A stretch of 21,393 nucleotides of DNA from Actinobacillus sp. Lineage in GTDB: Bacteria; Pseudomonadota; Gammaproteobacteria; Enterobacterales; Pasteurellaceae. The translations under genes and the position numbers were made by a program. Each line of letters opens with the position of its first letter. The first letter of the stretch is position 1. Positions 1 to 7,711 of the stretch are shown in pieces. The notes beneath the pieces were generated by a model. It was not told the origin of the DNA. It saw nothing but the letters and a program-made list of their open reading frames with translations, and did not search any database. The stretch covers positions 1 to 21,393 of the forward strand of contig JAHHRA010000025.1 of the NCBI GenBank assembly GCA_020026055.1, in the 5' to 3' direction.

Positions 1-1
1 A

Positions 2-145
2 TGCTATTTTGGTAAACGATTTGAAACGTTTGCCGAACTTGAATACCAAATTCACAACTAAATTCATTACTACAACAATGAACGTATTCAGGTGAAATTA
101 AAAGGACTAAGCCCTGTAGAGTACAGAACTCAGTCCTTAAATTAA
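2..145 (+). pseudogene. IS3-family (IS150-like) transposase orfB, C-terminal piece with internal stop
   Basis: Reading from base 2, the frame gives a typical integrase-core tail, FETFAELEYQIHN then a TAA stop at 59-61, then IHYYNNERIQVKLKGLSPVE and a final stop at 143-145. In intact family members the position of the internal stop is normally tyrosine (HNYIHYYNNER), so a single base change (TAT to TAA) would explain it. The upstream part is cut by the window edge. The DDE catalytic residues lie further upstream and are not visible here. The stop would remove the last 28 residues, including the conserved GLSPVEYR motif, so the copy is probably inactive. Confidence 0.8.
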
Positions 146-149
146 GCCA

Positions 150-173
150 GTCCAACTTTTTGGGGGCAGATCA
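150..173. repeat. Candidate right terminal repeat of the IS element
   Basis: The stretch GTCCAACTTTTTGGGGGCAG followed by ATCA lies just after the transposase stop. Its position and CA end match the right end of IS150-like elements. The partner repeat is outside the window, so this is inferred from position and resemblance only. Confidence 0.5.
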
Positions 174-213
174 AAATATCCGCTTTTTTGTTGTTAAAAA
201 ACGTAAATAAGTT

Positions 214-1509
214 TTACTCTTGTTTTAATAAAAGTAAATTAGCAATTGTTTGTACGCCGATCCCTGTTGCTCCAGCCGCCCATAGATCAGTCGATGAAGC
301 ACGAAAAGTCGCAGAGGCATCAATATGTAACCAATGACGTGAATAGTGGTTAACAAAGTAAGATAAAAATGCAGTAGCAGTACTTGCACCTGCTGTTGGT
401 GATGTGGTGGCAGTGTTTGCAATGTCTGCAAATGGTGATTTAATTTGTTGGCGATGAAAATCAGCAAAAGGTAACCGCCAGAAAAGCTCGTTGGCGTCGT
501 TTGCTGCTTTTAAAAGATCAGAAACTAGTACCTCATCCATTGATAACACAGTATGATATTCAGTACCTACTGCATGTTTAGCTGCCCCTGTCAAAGTAGC
601 TGCGTCAATGATGAACTTAGGCTGTTGCTGCGTTGCCCAAATCAAACCGTCTGCTAATACTAAACGTCCCTCTGCATCAGTATTTAAAATTTCAACGCTG
701 ACCCCATTATGATAATGGATAATATCACCAAGTTTCATTGCATCGGCACTCACCATATTTTCAGCACAACAAAGAACGAGTTTGACTCGTTGATTCAATC
801 CTGCAGCAATTGCCATTCCCAACGCTCCTATTAGCAATGCTGCACCTCCCATATCAGTACGCATATTTACCATATAATCTGTTGATTTTAGGCTGTAACC
901 GCCACTATCAAACGTAATGCCTTTGCCGACAAGGCAAGCCAGCACAGGAGCATTAGGGTTACCTGTTGGATTGTAATCAAGTTGTAACATTGTTGGTGGA
1001 TTATTAGCACCTTTACCGACTGTCCAAATACCTTGATAATTTTCTTTAAGTAAATCTTCGCCTTGAATAATGCGAGCATCGATTTGACTTTCAGGAACGT
1101 ATTCACAAGCCATTTGTTGGATAAATTCAATTGCTTTTTCAGCAAGATGAATAGGCGTTATTTGTTGAGCAGGAGTATTAATGATTTCACGTACAAAATC
1201 TCCGCAATTAATGCGAGCAAGCAAAATTTCATGGCTTTCGTTATCTAAACTTGGCAAAGTGAGGACATAATTTTGTTTTGCTGTGTAAAAACCTTGATAG
1301 AACGCCCAGCTAGCGTCTAAATTCCAGTTATCACCTGTTAATTCGGCATCATTAATGCCTTGCGAGCGAAGTTTGCGTGCTGCTCGTTGAACATCAATGA
1401 GGAAATGCTCTTGGCGGATGTGAACTGTAGCACTGTTGTTATTAAAACTTAGCAATGCATTTTCTCCCCAGATTTTGGGAGCAGGAGTAGTGGATAAAAA
1501 AATGTTCAT
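214..1509 (-). CDS. pepB: Peptidase B, M17 leucyl aminopeptidase family
   Basis: Cytosolic metallo-aminopeptidase that removes N-terminal residues from peptides, using two bound metal ions. The 431-residue protein has the usual PepB length. The M17 signature NTDAEGRL is at residues 276-283. Expected metal ligands are in place: K196 and D201 in VGKGITFDSGG, D219 in RTDMGGA, D278 and E280; K208 and R282 are the expected catalytic residues. The N-terminal about 150 residues are the less conserved cap domain. The ATG is preceded by AAGGA seven bases upstream. The gene follows the nitroreductase gene on the same strand after 139 bases that contain an inverted repeat and an FNR-like site, so it may have its own promoter. 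Its 3' end faces the IS remnant, and I see no convincing terminator between them. The family is certain; PepB rather than PepA is judged from size and sequence. Confidence 0.93.
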   Translation of the reverse strand: MNIFLSTTPAPKIWGENALLSFNNNSATVHIRQEHFLIDVQRAARKLRSQGINDAELTGDNWNLDASWAFYQGFYTAKQNYVLTLPSLDNESHEILLARINCGDFVREIINTPAQQITPIHLAEKAIEFIQQMACEYVPESQIDARIIQGEDLLKENYQGIWTVGKGANNPPTMLQLDYNPTGNPNAPVLACLVGKGITFDSGGYSLKSTDYMVNMRTDMGGAALLIGALGMAIAAGLNQRVKLVLCCAENMVSADAMKLGDIIHYHNGVSVEILNTDAEGRLVLADGLIWATQQQPKFIIDAATLTGAAKHAVGTEYHTVLSMDEVLVSDLLKAANDANELFWRLPFADFHRQQIKSPFADIANTATTSPTAGASTATAFLSYFVNHYSRHWLHIDASATFRASSTDLWAAGATGIGVQTIANLLLLKQE

Positions 1510-1519
1510 AATGGAATCC

Positions 1520-1533
1520 TTGATTTAAATCAC
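1520..1533. promoter_or_regulatory. FNR-like or CRP-like palindrome in front of pepB
   Basis: TTGATTTAAATCAC matches the FNR consensus TTGAT-N4-ATCAA at nine of ten fixed positions and contains a perfect 12-base palindrome (1521-1532). It lies 11-24 bases before the pepB ATG, next to the ribosome binding site, so a bound protein would more likely block than activate. On the minus strand it also resembles a weak CRP site. The site call is an inference from sequence alone. Confidence 0.35.
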
Positions 1534-1562
1534 GCCTTGAAAATTGGAAATTATTTCCTTAA

Positions 1563-1625
1563 AAAATGCAGAGTTTGAAGGACATTGCTGATGGAGCGAA
1601 ACTCAAACAAACGTCTTTGCATTTT
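1563..1625. repeat. Nested inverted repeat between nitroreductase and pepB genes
   Basis: An outer 8-base pair of arms, AAAATGCA (1563-1570) and TGCATTTT (1618-1625), encloses an inner 6-base pair, GAGTTT (1571-1576) and AAACTC (1599-1604). TTTGAAGGA also occurs twice as a direct repeat (1574-1582 and 1623-1631). On the minus strand the inner hairpin is followed by TGCATTTTTT, so it could be a weak terminator for the nitroreductase gene or a structured leader for pepB. Function is not established. Confidence 0.4.
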
Positions 1626-1648
1626 GAAGGAGCTTTTAAGGTGTGATG

Positions 1649-2209
1649 TTAGAAAGTAAGATAGCTGACAAGCGATTGAATCGACTTTTTCTTTGGTTTT
1701 ACTGGGCTTTTTTCAGCACAGCTTCCAATGGCAACTAAGGCAATAATTTGCTCGTTTTCAGTGCAATTCAAACCGTTACGTACAGCTTCGCTCGCTAGCC
1801 ATTTGCCTGTAAGCCAAGCGTTATCAAAACCCAAAGCACAAGCAGCAAGTTGCAAAGCGTAAACGCTACAACTTGCACAAGCTTGTTGTTCCCAAATTGG
1901 TACTTTTTCAAAATTAGGCGTGAGTGAGGCAATCACGGCGATAAACATTGGGCTATTTTGGCAGATAATTTGAGCTTTTTGTCTGCGGTTTTCACCTAAG
2001 TTTAACTCATCTACGCCTTTTTGGAGCAAATCCTGAAATTTTGGCATCACTTCTGGTGTGATGACGACAAAGCGATAGGGCTGTAAACGTCCGTGATCTG
2101 GCACGTGTACAGCGGCTTCGAATATTTGATTGAGTTGTGCTTCATCAGGAATAGGGTAAGTTAAATTTTTTTCAGATTGACGTTGATTGAGAAAAGTTAA
2201 TGTGTGCAT
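1649..2209 (-). CDS. YdjA-like NAD(P)H nitroreductase
   Basis: Small FMN-dependent oxidoreductase of the nitroreductase family, 186 residues against 183 for E. coli YdjA, which it resembles along its whole length. Likely FMN phosphate contacts R10 and S12 (NQRQS) are present. The family segment PDHGRLQPYRF spans residues 37-47, VPIWEQQA 103-110, and the C-terminal region ends in a short hydrophobic SYLTF. No signal peptide, so cytosolic. The natural substrate of this subgroup is unknown; members reduce nitro compounds with NAD(P)H. It is divergent from sppA with 119 bases between, the same ydjA/sppA pairing as in E. coli, which supports the identification. An extended -10 promoter sits upstream. 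The gene symbol is left empty because orthology beyond the family was not tested. Confidence 0.85.
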   Translation of the reverse strand: MHTLTFLNQRQSEKNLTYPIPDEAQLNQIFEAAVHVPDHGRLQPYRFVVITPEVMPKFQDLLQKGVDELNLGENRRQKAQIICQNSPMFIAVIASLTPNFEKVPIWEQQACASCSVYALQLAACALGFDNAWLTGKWLASEAVRNGLNCTENEQIIALVAIGSCAEKSPVKPKKKSIQSLVSYLTF

Positions 2210-2240
2210 AAATTGAACCTGAATATGAGAGATAGTTCCG

Positions 2241-2270
2241 ATTCTAGCATAAAATTTTATTTCTCGTTAA
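2241..2270 (-). promoter_or_regulatory. Promoter for the nitroreductase gene
   Basis: On the minus strand, TTAACG (2265-2270) and TAGAAT (2241-2246) are separated by 18 bases. The -10 is preceded by TGC, which makes an extended -10 (TGCTAGAAT). It lies about 30 bases before the start codon. Predicted from consensus match only. Confidence 0.45.
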
Positions 2271-2285
2271 ATACTTGCAAAGATA

Positions 2286-2294
2286 TGATATTAT
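2286..2294 (+). promoter_or_regulatory. Extended -10 promoter for sppA
   Basis: TGATATTAT carries the TGn extension followed by a five-of-six -10 match (TATTAT). No good -35 is visible, as is usual for extended -10 promoters. It is 34 bases before the sppA ATG, and it lies back to back with the nitroreductase promoter. Confidence 0.4.
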
Positions 2295-2328
2295 TTGCAC
2301 TGGTTTTTTATAAAGGGTTTAAAAATCA

Positions 2329-4218
2329 ATGAAAAATTTCTTTACATTTCTTTGGAATACACTAAATTTCATTCGTAATTTAGTGATGAATATCGTTTTT
2401 TTTATTTTTGTATTGATTTGTATTGGCATTTTTGTGGGAGTTAACCAATTAAATCAGTGGCAAAGTAATAAATCTCAATCCTCCCCTATGCCACTAAAAG
2501 GTGCACTTTATGTGAATTTGAATGGTTATCTTTCTGATAGACGTGAAGATGATAATGATGTGTTACGTCTAGCGGTGAGAAAAACAATTTCAGGAAATGA
2601 AGATATACCACAACGTTATTCAATATTTGATTTAGTAAATGCAATTCGCAATGCAAAAGATGACCCTAAAATTTCGGGGTTAGTATTAAATTTAGATGAC
2701 TTTGTCCAAGCAAATTTCCCTGCGATTCATTATGTTGGTCAAGCGATTAATGACTTTAAACAAAGCCGCAAACCTGTTATTGCTTATGCACAAAACTATG
2801 GACAAAAAAGTTATTTACTAGCAAGTTATGCCGATCAAATTTATCTCAATCCAATGGGAGAAGTCAGCATAAAGGGCTTAAATGTTGAGAATCTTTATTT
2901 CAAAAATTTATTGGATAAATTAGAAGTAACACCCCATATTTTCCGTGTTGGCACTTATAAATCTGCAGTTGAGCCTTTTATACGCGATAATATGTCAGAA
3001 GACGCTCGCCGTAATATGCAACATTGGCTTGGACAGACTTGGCAGAGTTATTTAGCTATTGTAGCTAAAAATCGGAATATTACTTCTGAACAAGTATTAC
3101 CACCAGCATTAAAATATTTAAATGAGCTAGAACGTTTGAATGGTGACAGTTCTCTCTATACAAAAGAGCGTCGCTTAGTGACAGATTTTGCAAATTCAAT
3201 TACTTTCGAAAAAATACTTGTAGAGAAATTTGGTAAAAATAAAGAAGGTGAACCTAATCTTGTTGTTTATGAAGATTACTTGAATACTTTGCCAGATGTA
3301 ATGACAACAACGAAGAAAAGTAAAATTGCTGTTGTGCTTGTTGAAGGAAGTATTATTGATGGTGAAAGTCAAGAAAATGAAACAGGTGGTGATACTGTCG
3401 TTGAACTATTAAATGAAGTCTATTACAACGATCAGATTAAAGGTGTCATTTTACGTGTGAATAGCCCTGGTGGCAGTGCTTTTGCTTCAGAATTAATTCG
3501 TCAAATGTTGATGCAAATTAAAGAGAAAGGAAAACCTATTGTTGTTTCGATGGGAGGAATGGCAGCCTCTGGCGGATATTGGATTTCTAGTGGGGCAAAT
3601 TATATTGTTGCTGATCCTGATACTTTAACTGGTTCAATAGGGATTTTTGGTATAAAACCAACTTTTGAAAAAACACTACATAAAATAGGTGTAAATGTAG
3701 ATGGTGTAAGCACCACTGACTTAGCAAAAGCTTCAATGTTAAGTGGTATTGATTCAATTAACAGTCAAATTTTGCAAACAGAAATTAATCAAGGTTATGA
3801 TCGCTTTTTGAGTATTGTGAGCGAAGGTCGCCATATGACTAAAACGGAAGTTGATAAAATTGCACAAGGGCAAGTTTGGCTTGGACGCGATGCACTAAAA
3901 TATAACTTAGTAGATGAATTGGGTGATTTTGATACTGCTGTAGCAAAAATAAAAAGTTTAATTGTTACTAATGATGACAAAATCAGCGAAAAAGATCTAG
4001 GTGTAGAATGGTTGCAGGAAGATGACGATTCACCACTAGAAACTTTTTTAAAAGGACTTAATAAACAAACTCAAATTAAGATTAAAACTAAAGTAATGCA
4101 GGAGTTGGGGATTCCAAAAACTTATTCACAAATTGTAGATAAGCTCAATATACTGGATAAACTCAATGATCCAAAAGGGCAGTATTTATATTGTTTGGGT
4201 TGTGGAAATGTTCAGTAA
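2329..4218 (+). CDS. sppA: Signal peptide peptidase SppA, 67 kDa type (protease IV)
   Basis: Inner-membrane serine protease with its active site facing the periplasm; it degrades signal peptides left after protein export. The 629-residue protein is the long tandem form with two S49 domains. A single N-terminal membrane anchor spans about residues 18-38. The catalytic Ser-Lys dyad is split between the two halves as in E. coli: K211 in VGTYKSAVEPF and S414 in GGMAASGGYWIS. The oxyanion-type loop SPGGSAFASE is at 379-388. The ATG has AAAGGG about ten bases upstream. A strong hairpin terminator follows 60 bases after the stop. The last nine residues (CLGCGNVQ region) contain two cysteines and look lineage-specific. 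Confidence 0.95.
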   Translation: MKNFFTFLWNTLNFIRNLVMNIVFFIFVLICIGIFVGVNQLNQWQSNKSQSSPMPLKGALYVNLNGYLSDRREDDNDVLRLAVRKTISGNEDIPQRYSIFDLVNAIRNAKDDPKISGLVLNLDDFVQANFPAIHYVGQAINDFKQSRKPVIAYAQNYGQKSYLLASYADQIYLNPMGEVSIKGLNVENLYFKNLLDKLEVTPHIFRVGTYKSAVEPFIRDNMSEDARRNMQHWLGQTWQSYLAIVAKNRNITSEQVLPPALKYLNELERLNGDSSLYTKERRLVTDFANSITFEKILVEKFGKNKEGEPNLVVYEDYLNTLPDVMTTTKKSKIAVVLVEGSIIDGESQENETGGDTVVELLNEVYYNDQIKGVILRVNSPGGSAFASELIRQMLMQIKEKGKPIVVSMGGMAASGGYWISSGANYIVADPDTLTGSIGIFGIKPTFEKTLHKIGVNVDGVSTTDLAKASMLSGIDSINSQILQTEINQGYDRFLSIVSEGRHMTKTEVDKIAQGQVWLGRDALKYNLVDELGDFDTAVAKIKSLIVTNDDKISEKDLGVEWLQEDDDSPLETFLKGLNKQTQIKIKTKVMQELGIPKTYSQIVDKLNILDKLNDPKGQYLYCLGCGNVQ

Positions 4219-4278
4219 GTCGGATGTAGTAATTTGCTAGCAGATTGAAAATTAAGTCAATTGGATTATTGAAAAGAG

Positions 4279-4310
4279 AAGGTCGACTATTGTCGACCTT
4301 TTAATTTTTT
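4279..4310 (+). terminator. Rho-independent terminator after sppA
   Basis: Perfect nine-base stem AAGGTCGAC (4279-4287), loop TATT, and GTCGACCTT (4292-4300), followed by TTTTAATTTTTT. It sits between the convergent sppA and deoK genes. On the minus strand the stem is followed by only a short pyrimidine tract (CTCTTTTC), so it may also help end the deo transcript, less efficiently. Confidence 0.88.
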
Positions 4311-4315
4311 GCTCC

Positions 4316-5242
4316 TTAGATTTTGTTTGATAAATGTGGGTATTTTTGCAAAAAATCTGCTTTTGAGAGATAGGAAGTTTGCGTACCTAAACGCGTAACA
4401 GAATCTGCGGCATAATGATTGGCGATTTCAATGGCAAGCTTAATATCTTTGAATTTACAATAGACGCTGGCAAAACAGCCAATAAACGCATCGCCTGCAC
4501 CTGTTGTATCTTTAGCATCAACGCTCAAAGGTGGGAAATATTGTTGTTGGTCTTCGGAAATCCATAGTACACCACGTCTTCCCATAGTTACAATCACATT
4601 TTTCAGCCCTGCATTATGTAATGTCAAAGCGGCATGACGAATTTCTTCTTCTGTTTCAACTGGCATTCCTGTTAATAGAGAAAGCTCTGTTTCATTAGGA
4701 ACGATAAATTCACAACTTTTGATTTTCTCTAGCACTAAATCAGGTTGTGCAGGAGCAGGATTAAGTAACACTGGAATGTGGTGTTTCTGACCAAATTTTA
4801 TAGCAGCATACACAGTTTCAGTAGGAATCTCTAATTGAAGAACAATGAGTTGACATTTTTTAATCTCTTCTGCAGCAGATTGAATATCTGCAGGGCAAAG
4901 ATAATTATTTGCACCTTTGATGATCAGAATAGCATTTTGTGACATTTGATCAACGAAAATCGGGGCGACACCACTTGATGTATTTGTTTTTAAAACATAA
5001 TCAGTTGAGATGCCGTTAGCTTTAAAATTAGCGATTGTATTTTCAGCAAAAGCATCATTGCCGACACGTGTTAACATCAAAATATCTGTGCCTAAGCGTG
5101 CAGCAGCGACAGCCTGATTTGCTCCTTTCCCACCGCAACCCATTTTAAATTCAAGTGCTTCAAGTGTTTCACCTTGATTTGGCATTCTTTTGATGTAGGA
5201 CACTAAATCCGTCATATTGGAACCAATAACTGCAATTTTCAT
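4316..5242 (-). CDS. deoK: PfkB-family sugar kinase, probable deoxyribokinase
   Basis: Phosphorylates a pentose with ATP; probably 2-deoxyribose to 2-deoxyribose 5-phosphate, the substrate of DeoC aldolase. The 308-residue protein has the PfkB signatures: sugar-binding GCGGKGANQA at 35-44 and anion-hole/catalytic DTTGAGDAF at 245-253 with base D251. The N-terminus IAVIGSNMTDLVSYIKRMP and the segment SSGVAPIFV...LIIKGAN resemble Salmonella DeoK as I remember it more than RbsK of E. coli. It is the last gene of a three-gene unit, five bases after deoX, and its partners are a FucP-like permease and a mutarotase-like protein, the same set found with DeoK. Ribokinase activity remains possible. The 3' end is six bases from the sppA terminator. 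Confidence 0.82.
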   Translation of the reverse strand: MKIAVIGSNMTDLVSYIKRMPNQGETLEALEFKMGCGGKGANQAVAAARLGTDILMLTRVGNDAFAENTIANFKANGISTDYVLKTNTSSGVAPIFVDQMSQNAILIIKGANNYLCPADIQSAAEEIKKCQLIVLQLEIPTETVYAAIKFGQKHHIPVLLNPAPAQPDLVLEKIKSCEFIVPNETELSLLTGMPVETEEEIRHAALTLHNAGLKNVIVTMGRRGVLWISEDQQQYFPPLSVDAKDTTGAGDAFIGCFASVYCKFKDIKLAIEIANHYAADSVTRLGTQTSYLSKADFLQKYPHLSNKI

Positions 5243-5247
5243 AATGG

Positions 5248-6267
5248 CTACTCCTTAATTCCTGTTAATACGTGAAAAGATTGAGTTTGTTGTGGTGCAA
5301 GCCACTGTAGAGTCCCTGTTTGTTCAGCCGCTAAATAACCTTCAGGACGAGCAGTAGCAGGTAGCACAAAAGCAGCAACTTGTTGATCAGGGTTATTTAG
5401 AATCCAACGTGTTGCATGTGGAAATTCTTGCGTGGAAAATTGCGTAAAGAAAGTCACATTATTTGCGGGGTTATTTAGCGTAAACGTCAAATGATCGCCA
5501 TATTGGGTCAAATTATCAGCAAAGTAGACGATTTCTGGGTCGTAACAATGTGGATAGTTAAGCGTTTGTGAATCAATTTCGCCTGCTAAAATTGCTTCAT
5601 TAAATGCTTGCCATTCACTAGTCGGTTTAACGTGAGCAGGAATGCTTTGACGTAAGCAGAACGCATTATTAGGAATATTTTGTTGCATTAAACCATTTTC
5701 TACATAAGCGTAGTTCATATGGCACATATAAATTAATGGCATTGCTTGATGATGTGAGAGATTAGTTACTTCCATTGTAATCTCAATTGCTGTTGCATTT
5801 TTAGTTAAACTAACACTTGGACGAGCTAGATAATGGTAGCCAAAACCTTGCACATACTCATATTCACTGATAATACGAATCTGTGTTTCCGTTATCTCTA
5901 ACCAAGCACGATCCATTTGTGCACAGGGAAATTCACCATGAAGCGGATGTGTATCTAAAGCTGATGGACAACCCGCTGTGAGCAATCCAGAATGAAATGC
6001 AAAGCAACCATAAGTATCAACGATAACTTTTGCAGGCTTTGGTGATGCAAACATATTTTTCATCCGTAGTGAAATGTCATCAAATTGAACATCCCAAATC
6101 ATTTGCCCCACAAAAGGCAGTATTTCTATGTAGCCTCGTGAGTTGCTGATCTTTAAAGCCGCAATATGTTGAGGATAACAAAAACTTTCTACACAGAATG
6201 CTTCAGATTGTAACATCACTTGTTTATGTGCTTGAAAAAGTATTTGTCTAAGAGGAATACGATACAT
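5248..6267 (-). CDS. deoX: DeoX-like aldose-1-epimerase-related protein (DUF4432 type)
   Basis: A 339-residue protein with a galactose mutarotase-like beta-rich fold expected from its family (DUF4432). It has no signal peptide or membrane segment. Visible family marks include HSGLLTAGCPSALDTHPLHG (92-111), the HGEFP box at 110-114, and PLIYMCHMNYAY in the middle. Salmonella and E. coli deoxyribose operons carry a gene of about the same length (deoX) beside the kinase and permease; its reaction has not, to my knowledge, been shown, but interconversion of deoxyribose anomers is a reasonable inference. The start ATG is preceded by AGGAGAGCAAAA-type purines on the minus strand. It lies ten bases after deoP and five before deoK, so the three genes are almost surely co-transcribed. 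Confidence 0.75.
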   Translation of the reverse strand: MYRIPLRQILFQAHKQVMLQSEAFCVESFCYPQHIAALKISNSRGYIEILPFVGQMIWDVQFDDISLRMKNMFASPKPAKVIVDTYGCFAFHSGLLTAGCPSALDTHPLHGEFPCAQMDRAWLEITETQIRIISEYEYVQGFGYHYLARPSVSLTKNATAIEITMEVTNLSHHQAMPLIYMCHMNYAYVENGLMQQNIPNNAFCLRQSIPAHVKPTSEWQAFNEAILAGEIDSQTLNYPHCYDPEIVYFADNLTQYGDHLTFTLNNPANNVTFFTQFSTQEFPHATRWILNNPDQQVAAFVLPATARPEGYLAAEQTGTLQWLAPQQTQSFHVLTGIKE

Positions 6268-6277
6268 TTTTGCTCTC

Positions 6278-7603
6278 CTATTTATCTTGCAAATTTACTT
6301 TTTGCAGATAAGTAAAATAGATCAAAACAACTGCGAAACAAATAAGTGAAACCATGAATGCCGTTTGCATAGATCCCGTGTGATCAGAAAGTAAACCTTG
6401 TAAAACAGGAATTACGGCACCACCAATAATTGACATAACAATGATCGCTCCGCCCGTTTCAGTATAACGTTTATCTTTAATCGCATCTAAGCTTCGAGCA
6501 TAAATTGTTGCCCAGCAAGGACCAAATAGCGTTGAAGTGAAAATTGCTGCCCACACTACACTAAAATCATTGCCAAGAACGACATAGAGCAAACTTGCTA
6601 CGCCAAGAATAGAATAGCCAATCAAGACTTTGTTCGGATTTAATTTTGCCATTAATAAATTTGCGATAAATTTTCCTAAGAAAAAACCAATAAAAGCATA
6701 AATCATATAATCCGATGCCATTCGTTCATTTAAATGCGGATCTAATTGCAATGCCAGACGAATAGTAAAAGACCATACTGCAGTTTGCATACCAACGTAT
6801 AAAAACTGAGCAAGAATTCCAAATTTAAACAATCTATTTTTAGCTAAATAACGAAGTGTTTCGCACATACTGGCTTGTGAATCTTGCTCATTATCTGTCT
6901 TTGGTTTACAGCGTGGGAATTGCGTAATTGCAACAATGACTAACAACACAATTAACACTATAATGATAAATTGATAAGGTTGCAAAGTACGTTGCAACAT
7001 TTGTTCAGCAAATTGTCGCTTTGCCTCGCCAGATAAAGCATCCATTTGTTTATGTAAAGGATCGCCTTCAGTAAAAATCAGATATCTTCCCAATAAAACG
7101 CCAGAAAGAAAACCGACAGGCGTAAAAGTTTGCGAAATATTAAGTCGCAAAGTGGCTCGTTCTTGAGAACCGATCATCGTTGAATAGGTATTGCATGAAG
7201 TTTCTAAAAAAGAAAGTCCAACAGCAATACAAAATAACGCACAAAGAAAAACAGAATAAGTCGCCATTCGCGAAGCAGGGAAAAACATTGTGCAACCGAT
7301 AATATAAATGGATAAACCTATTAAAATACTGAGTTTATAGCTCCAGTGACGAATAACACGACTTGCTGGAATTGCCAGCAGAAAATACCCACCGTAAAAA
7401 GCACTTTGTACAAATGCTGAAGCGAAATCCGAAAGTGTGAAAATCGTTTTAAATTGTGTGATGAGAATATCATTTAACCCTGCCGCCATTCCCCACATAG
7501 GAAAACAGATCGACAGTAATAAATATTGGAAAAGGGGTGTTTTATTAAGATAACCATTAGGAAGCTGCTGAACACGCAAAGGGATAAGGCGATCGAATGA
7601 CAT
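6278..7603 (-). CDS. deoP: MFS sugar permease of the FucP type, probable deoxyribose transporter
   Basis: Inner-membrane sugar:proton symporter of the major facilitator superfamily, 441 residues with about twelve hydrophobic segments (first near LLLSICFPMWGMAAGLNDIL). The motif GLNDILITQFK and the later FLETSCNTYSTMIG are typical of the FucP/DeoP branch. The central loop between the two six-helix halves is charged (PRCKPKTDNEQDS). The frame is open 11 codons further upstream, but the ATG at 7601-7603 (MSFDRLIPLR) is preceded by GGAGAAA at the right distance and is preferred. It is the first gene of the deoP-deoX-deoK unit. Fucose or another sugar as substrate cannot be excluded; the neighbouring kinase favours deoxyribose. 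Confidence 0.78.
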   Translation of the reverse strand: MSFDRLIPLRVQQLPNGYLNKTPLFQYLLLSICFPMWGMAAGLNDILITQFKTIFTLSDFASAFVQSAFYGGYFLLAIPASRVIRHWSYKLSILIGLSIYIIGCTMFFPASRMATYSVFLCALFCIAVGLSFLETSCNTYSTMIGSQERATLRLNISQTFTPVGFLSGVLLGRYLIFTEGDPLHKQMDALSGEAKRQFAEQMLQRTLQPYQFIIIVLIVLLVIVAITQFPRCKPKTDNEQDSQASMCETLRYLAKNRLFKFGILAQFLYVGMQTAVWSFTIRLALQLDPHLNERMASDYMIYAFIGFFLGKFIANLLMAKLNPNKVLIGYSILGVASLLYVVLGNDFSVVWAAIFTSTLFGPCWATIYARSLDAIKDKRYTETGGAIIVMSIIGGAVIPVLQGLLSDHTGSMQTAFMVSLICFAVVLIYFTYLQKVNLQDK

Positions 7604-7678
7604 ATTTTCTCCAAAATAGTAAGTACAAATGCACAAGAAATAGTATTGATATTCACCATAATGTGAAACTTCTGGAGT

Positions 7679-7707
7679 AACCTAAAGGCTATAAAAACAT
7701 ATGTCAA
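7679..7707 (-). promoter_or_regulatory. Probable deoP promoter
   Basis: On the minus strand a perfect -35 TTGACA (7702-7707) is followed after exactly 17 bases by TAGGTT (7679-7684), which matches the -10 consensus at only three of six positions. A weak -10 with an ideal -35 suits a regulated promoter. The leader to the deoP ATG would be about 70 bases. Confidence 0.5.
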
Positions 7708-7711
7708 AAAC

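Larger units (their letters stand above)
1..173 (+). mobile_element. 3' remnant of an IS3-family insertion sequence
   Basis: The first 173 bases hold the end of an orfB-type transposase reading frame followed, five bases after its stop, by a candidate terminal repeat that begins GTCCAACTTTTTGGGGG and ends in CA, as IS3-family ends do. The left part of the element lies outside the window, so neither the opposite repeat nor a target-site duplication can be checked. The element stops only about 40 bases from the 3' end of the pepB gene and is convergent with it. The family call is from the transposase tail; the exact element is not identified. Confidence 0.75.

Noticed and set aside
225..1248. 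Several open frames opposite or within pepB, on both strands
   Set aside because: They lie wholly inside a well-supported M17 peptidase gene in other frames and have low-complexity products with no recognisable domains.
6278..7636. Longer deoP start (11 extra codons)
   Set aside because: The extra residues MCICTYYFGEN are not like this transporter family, and the internal ATG has a clear ribosome site.
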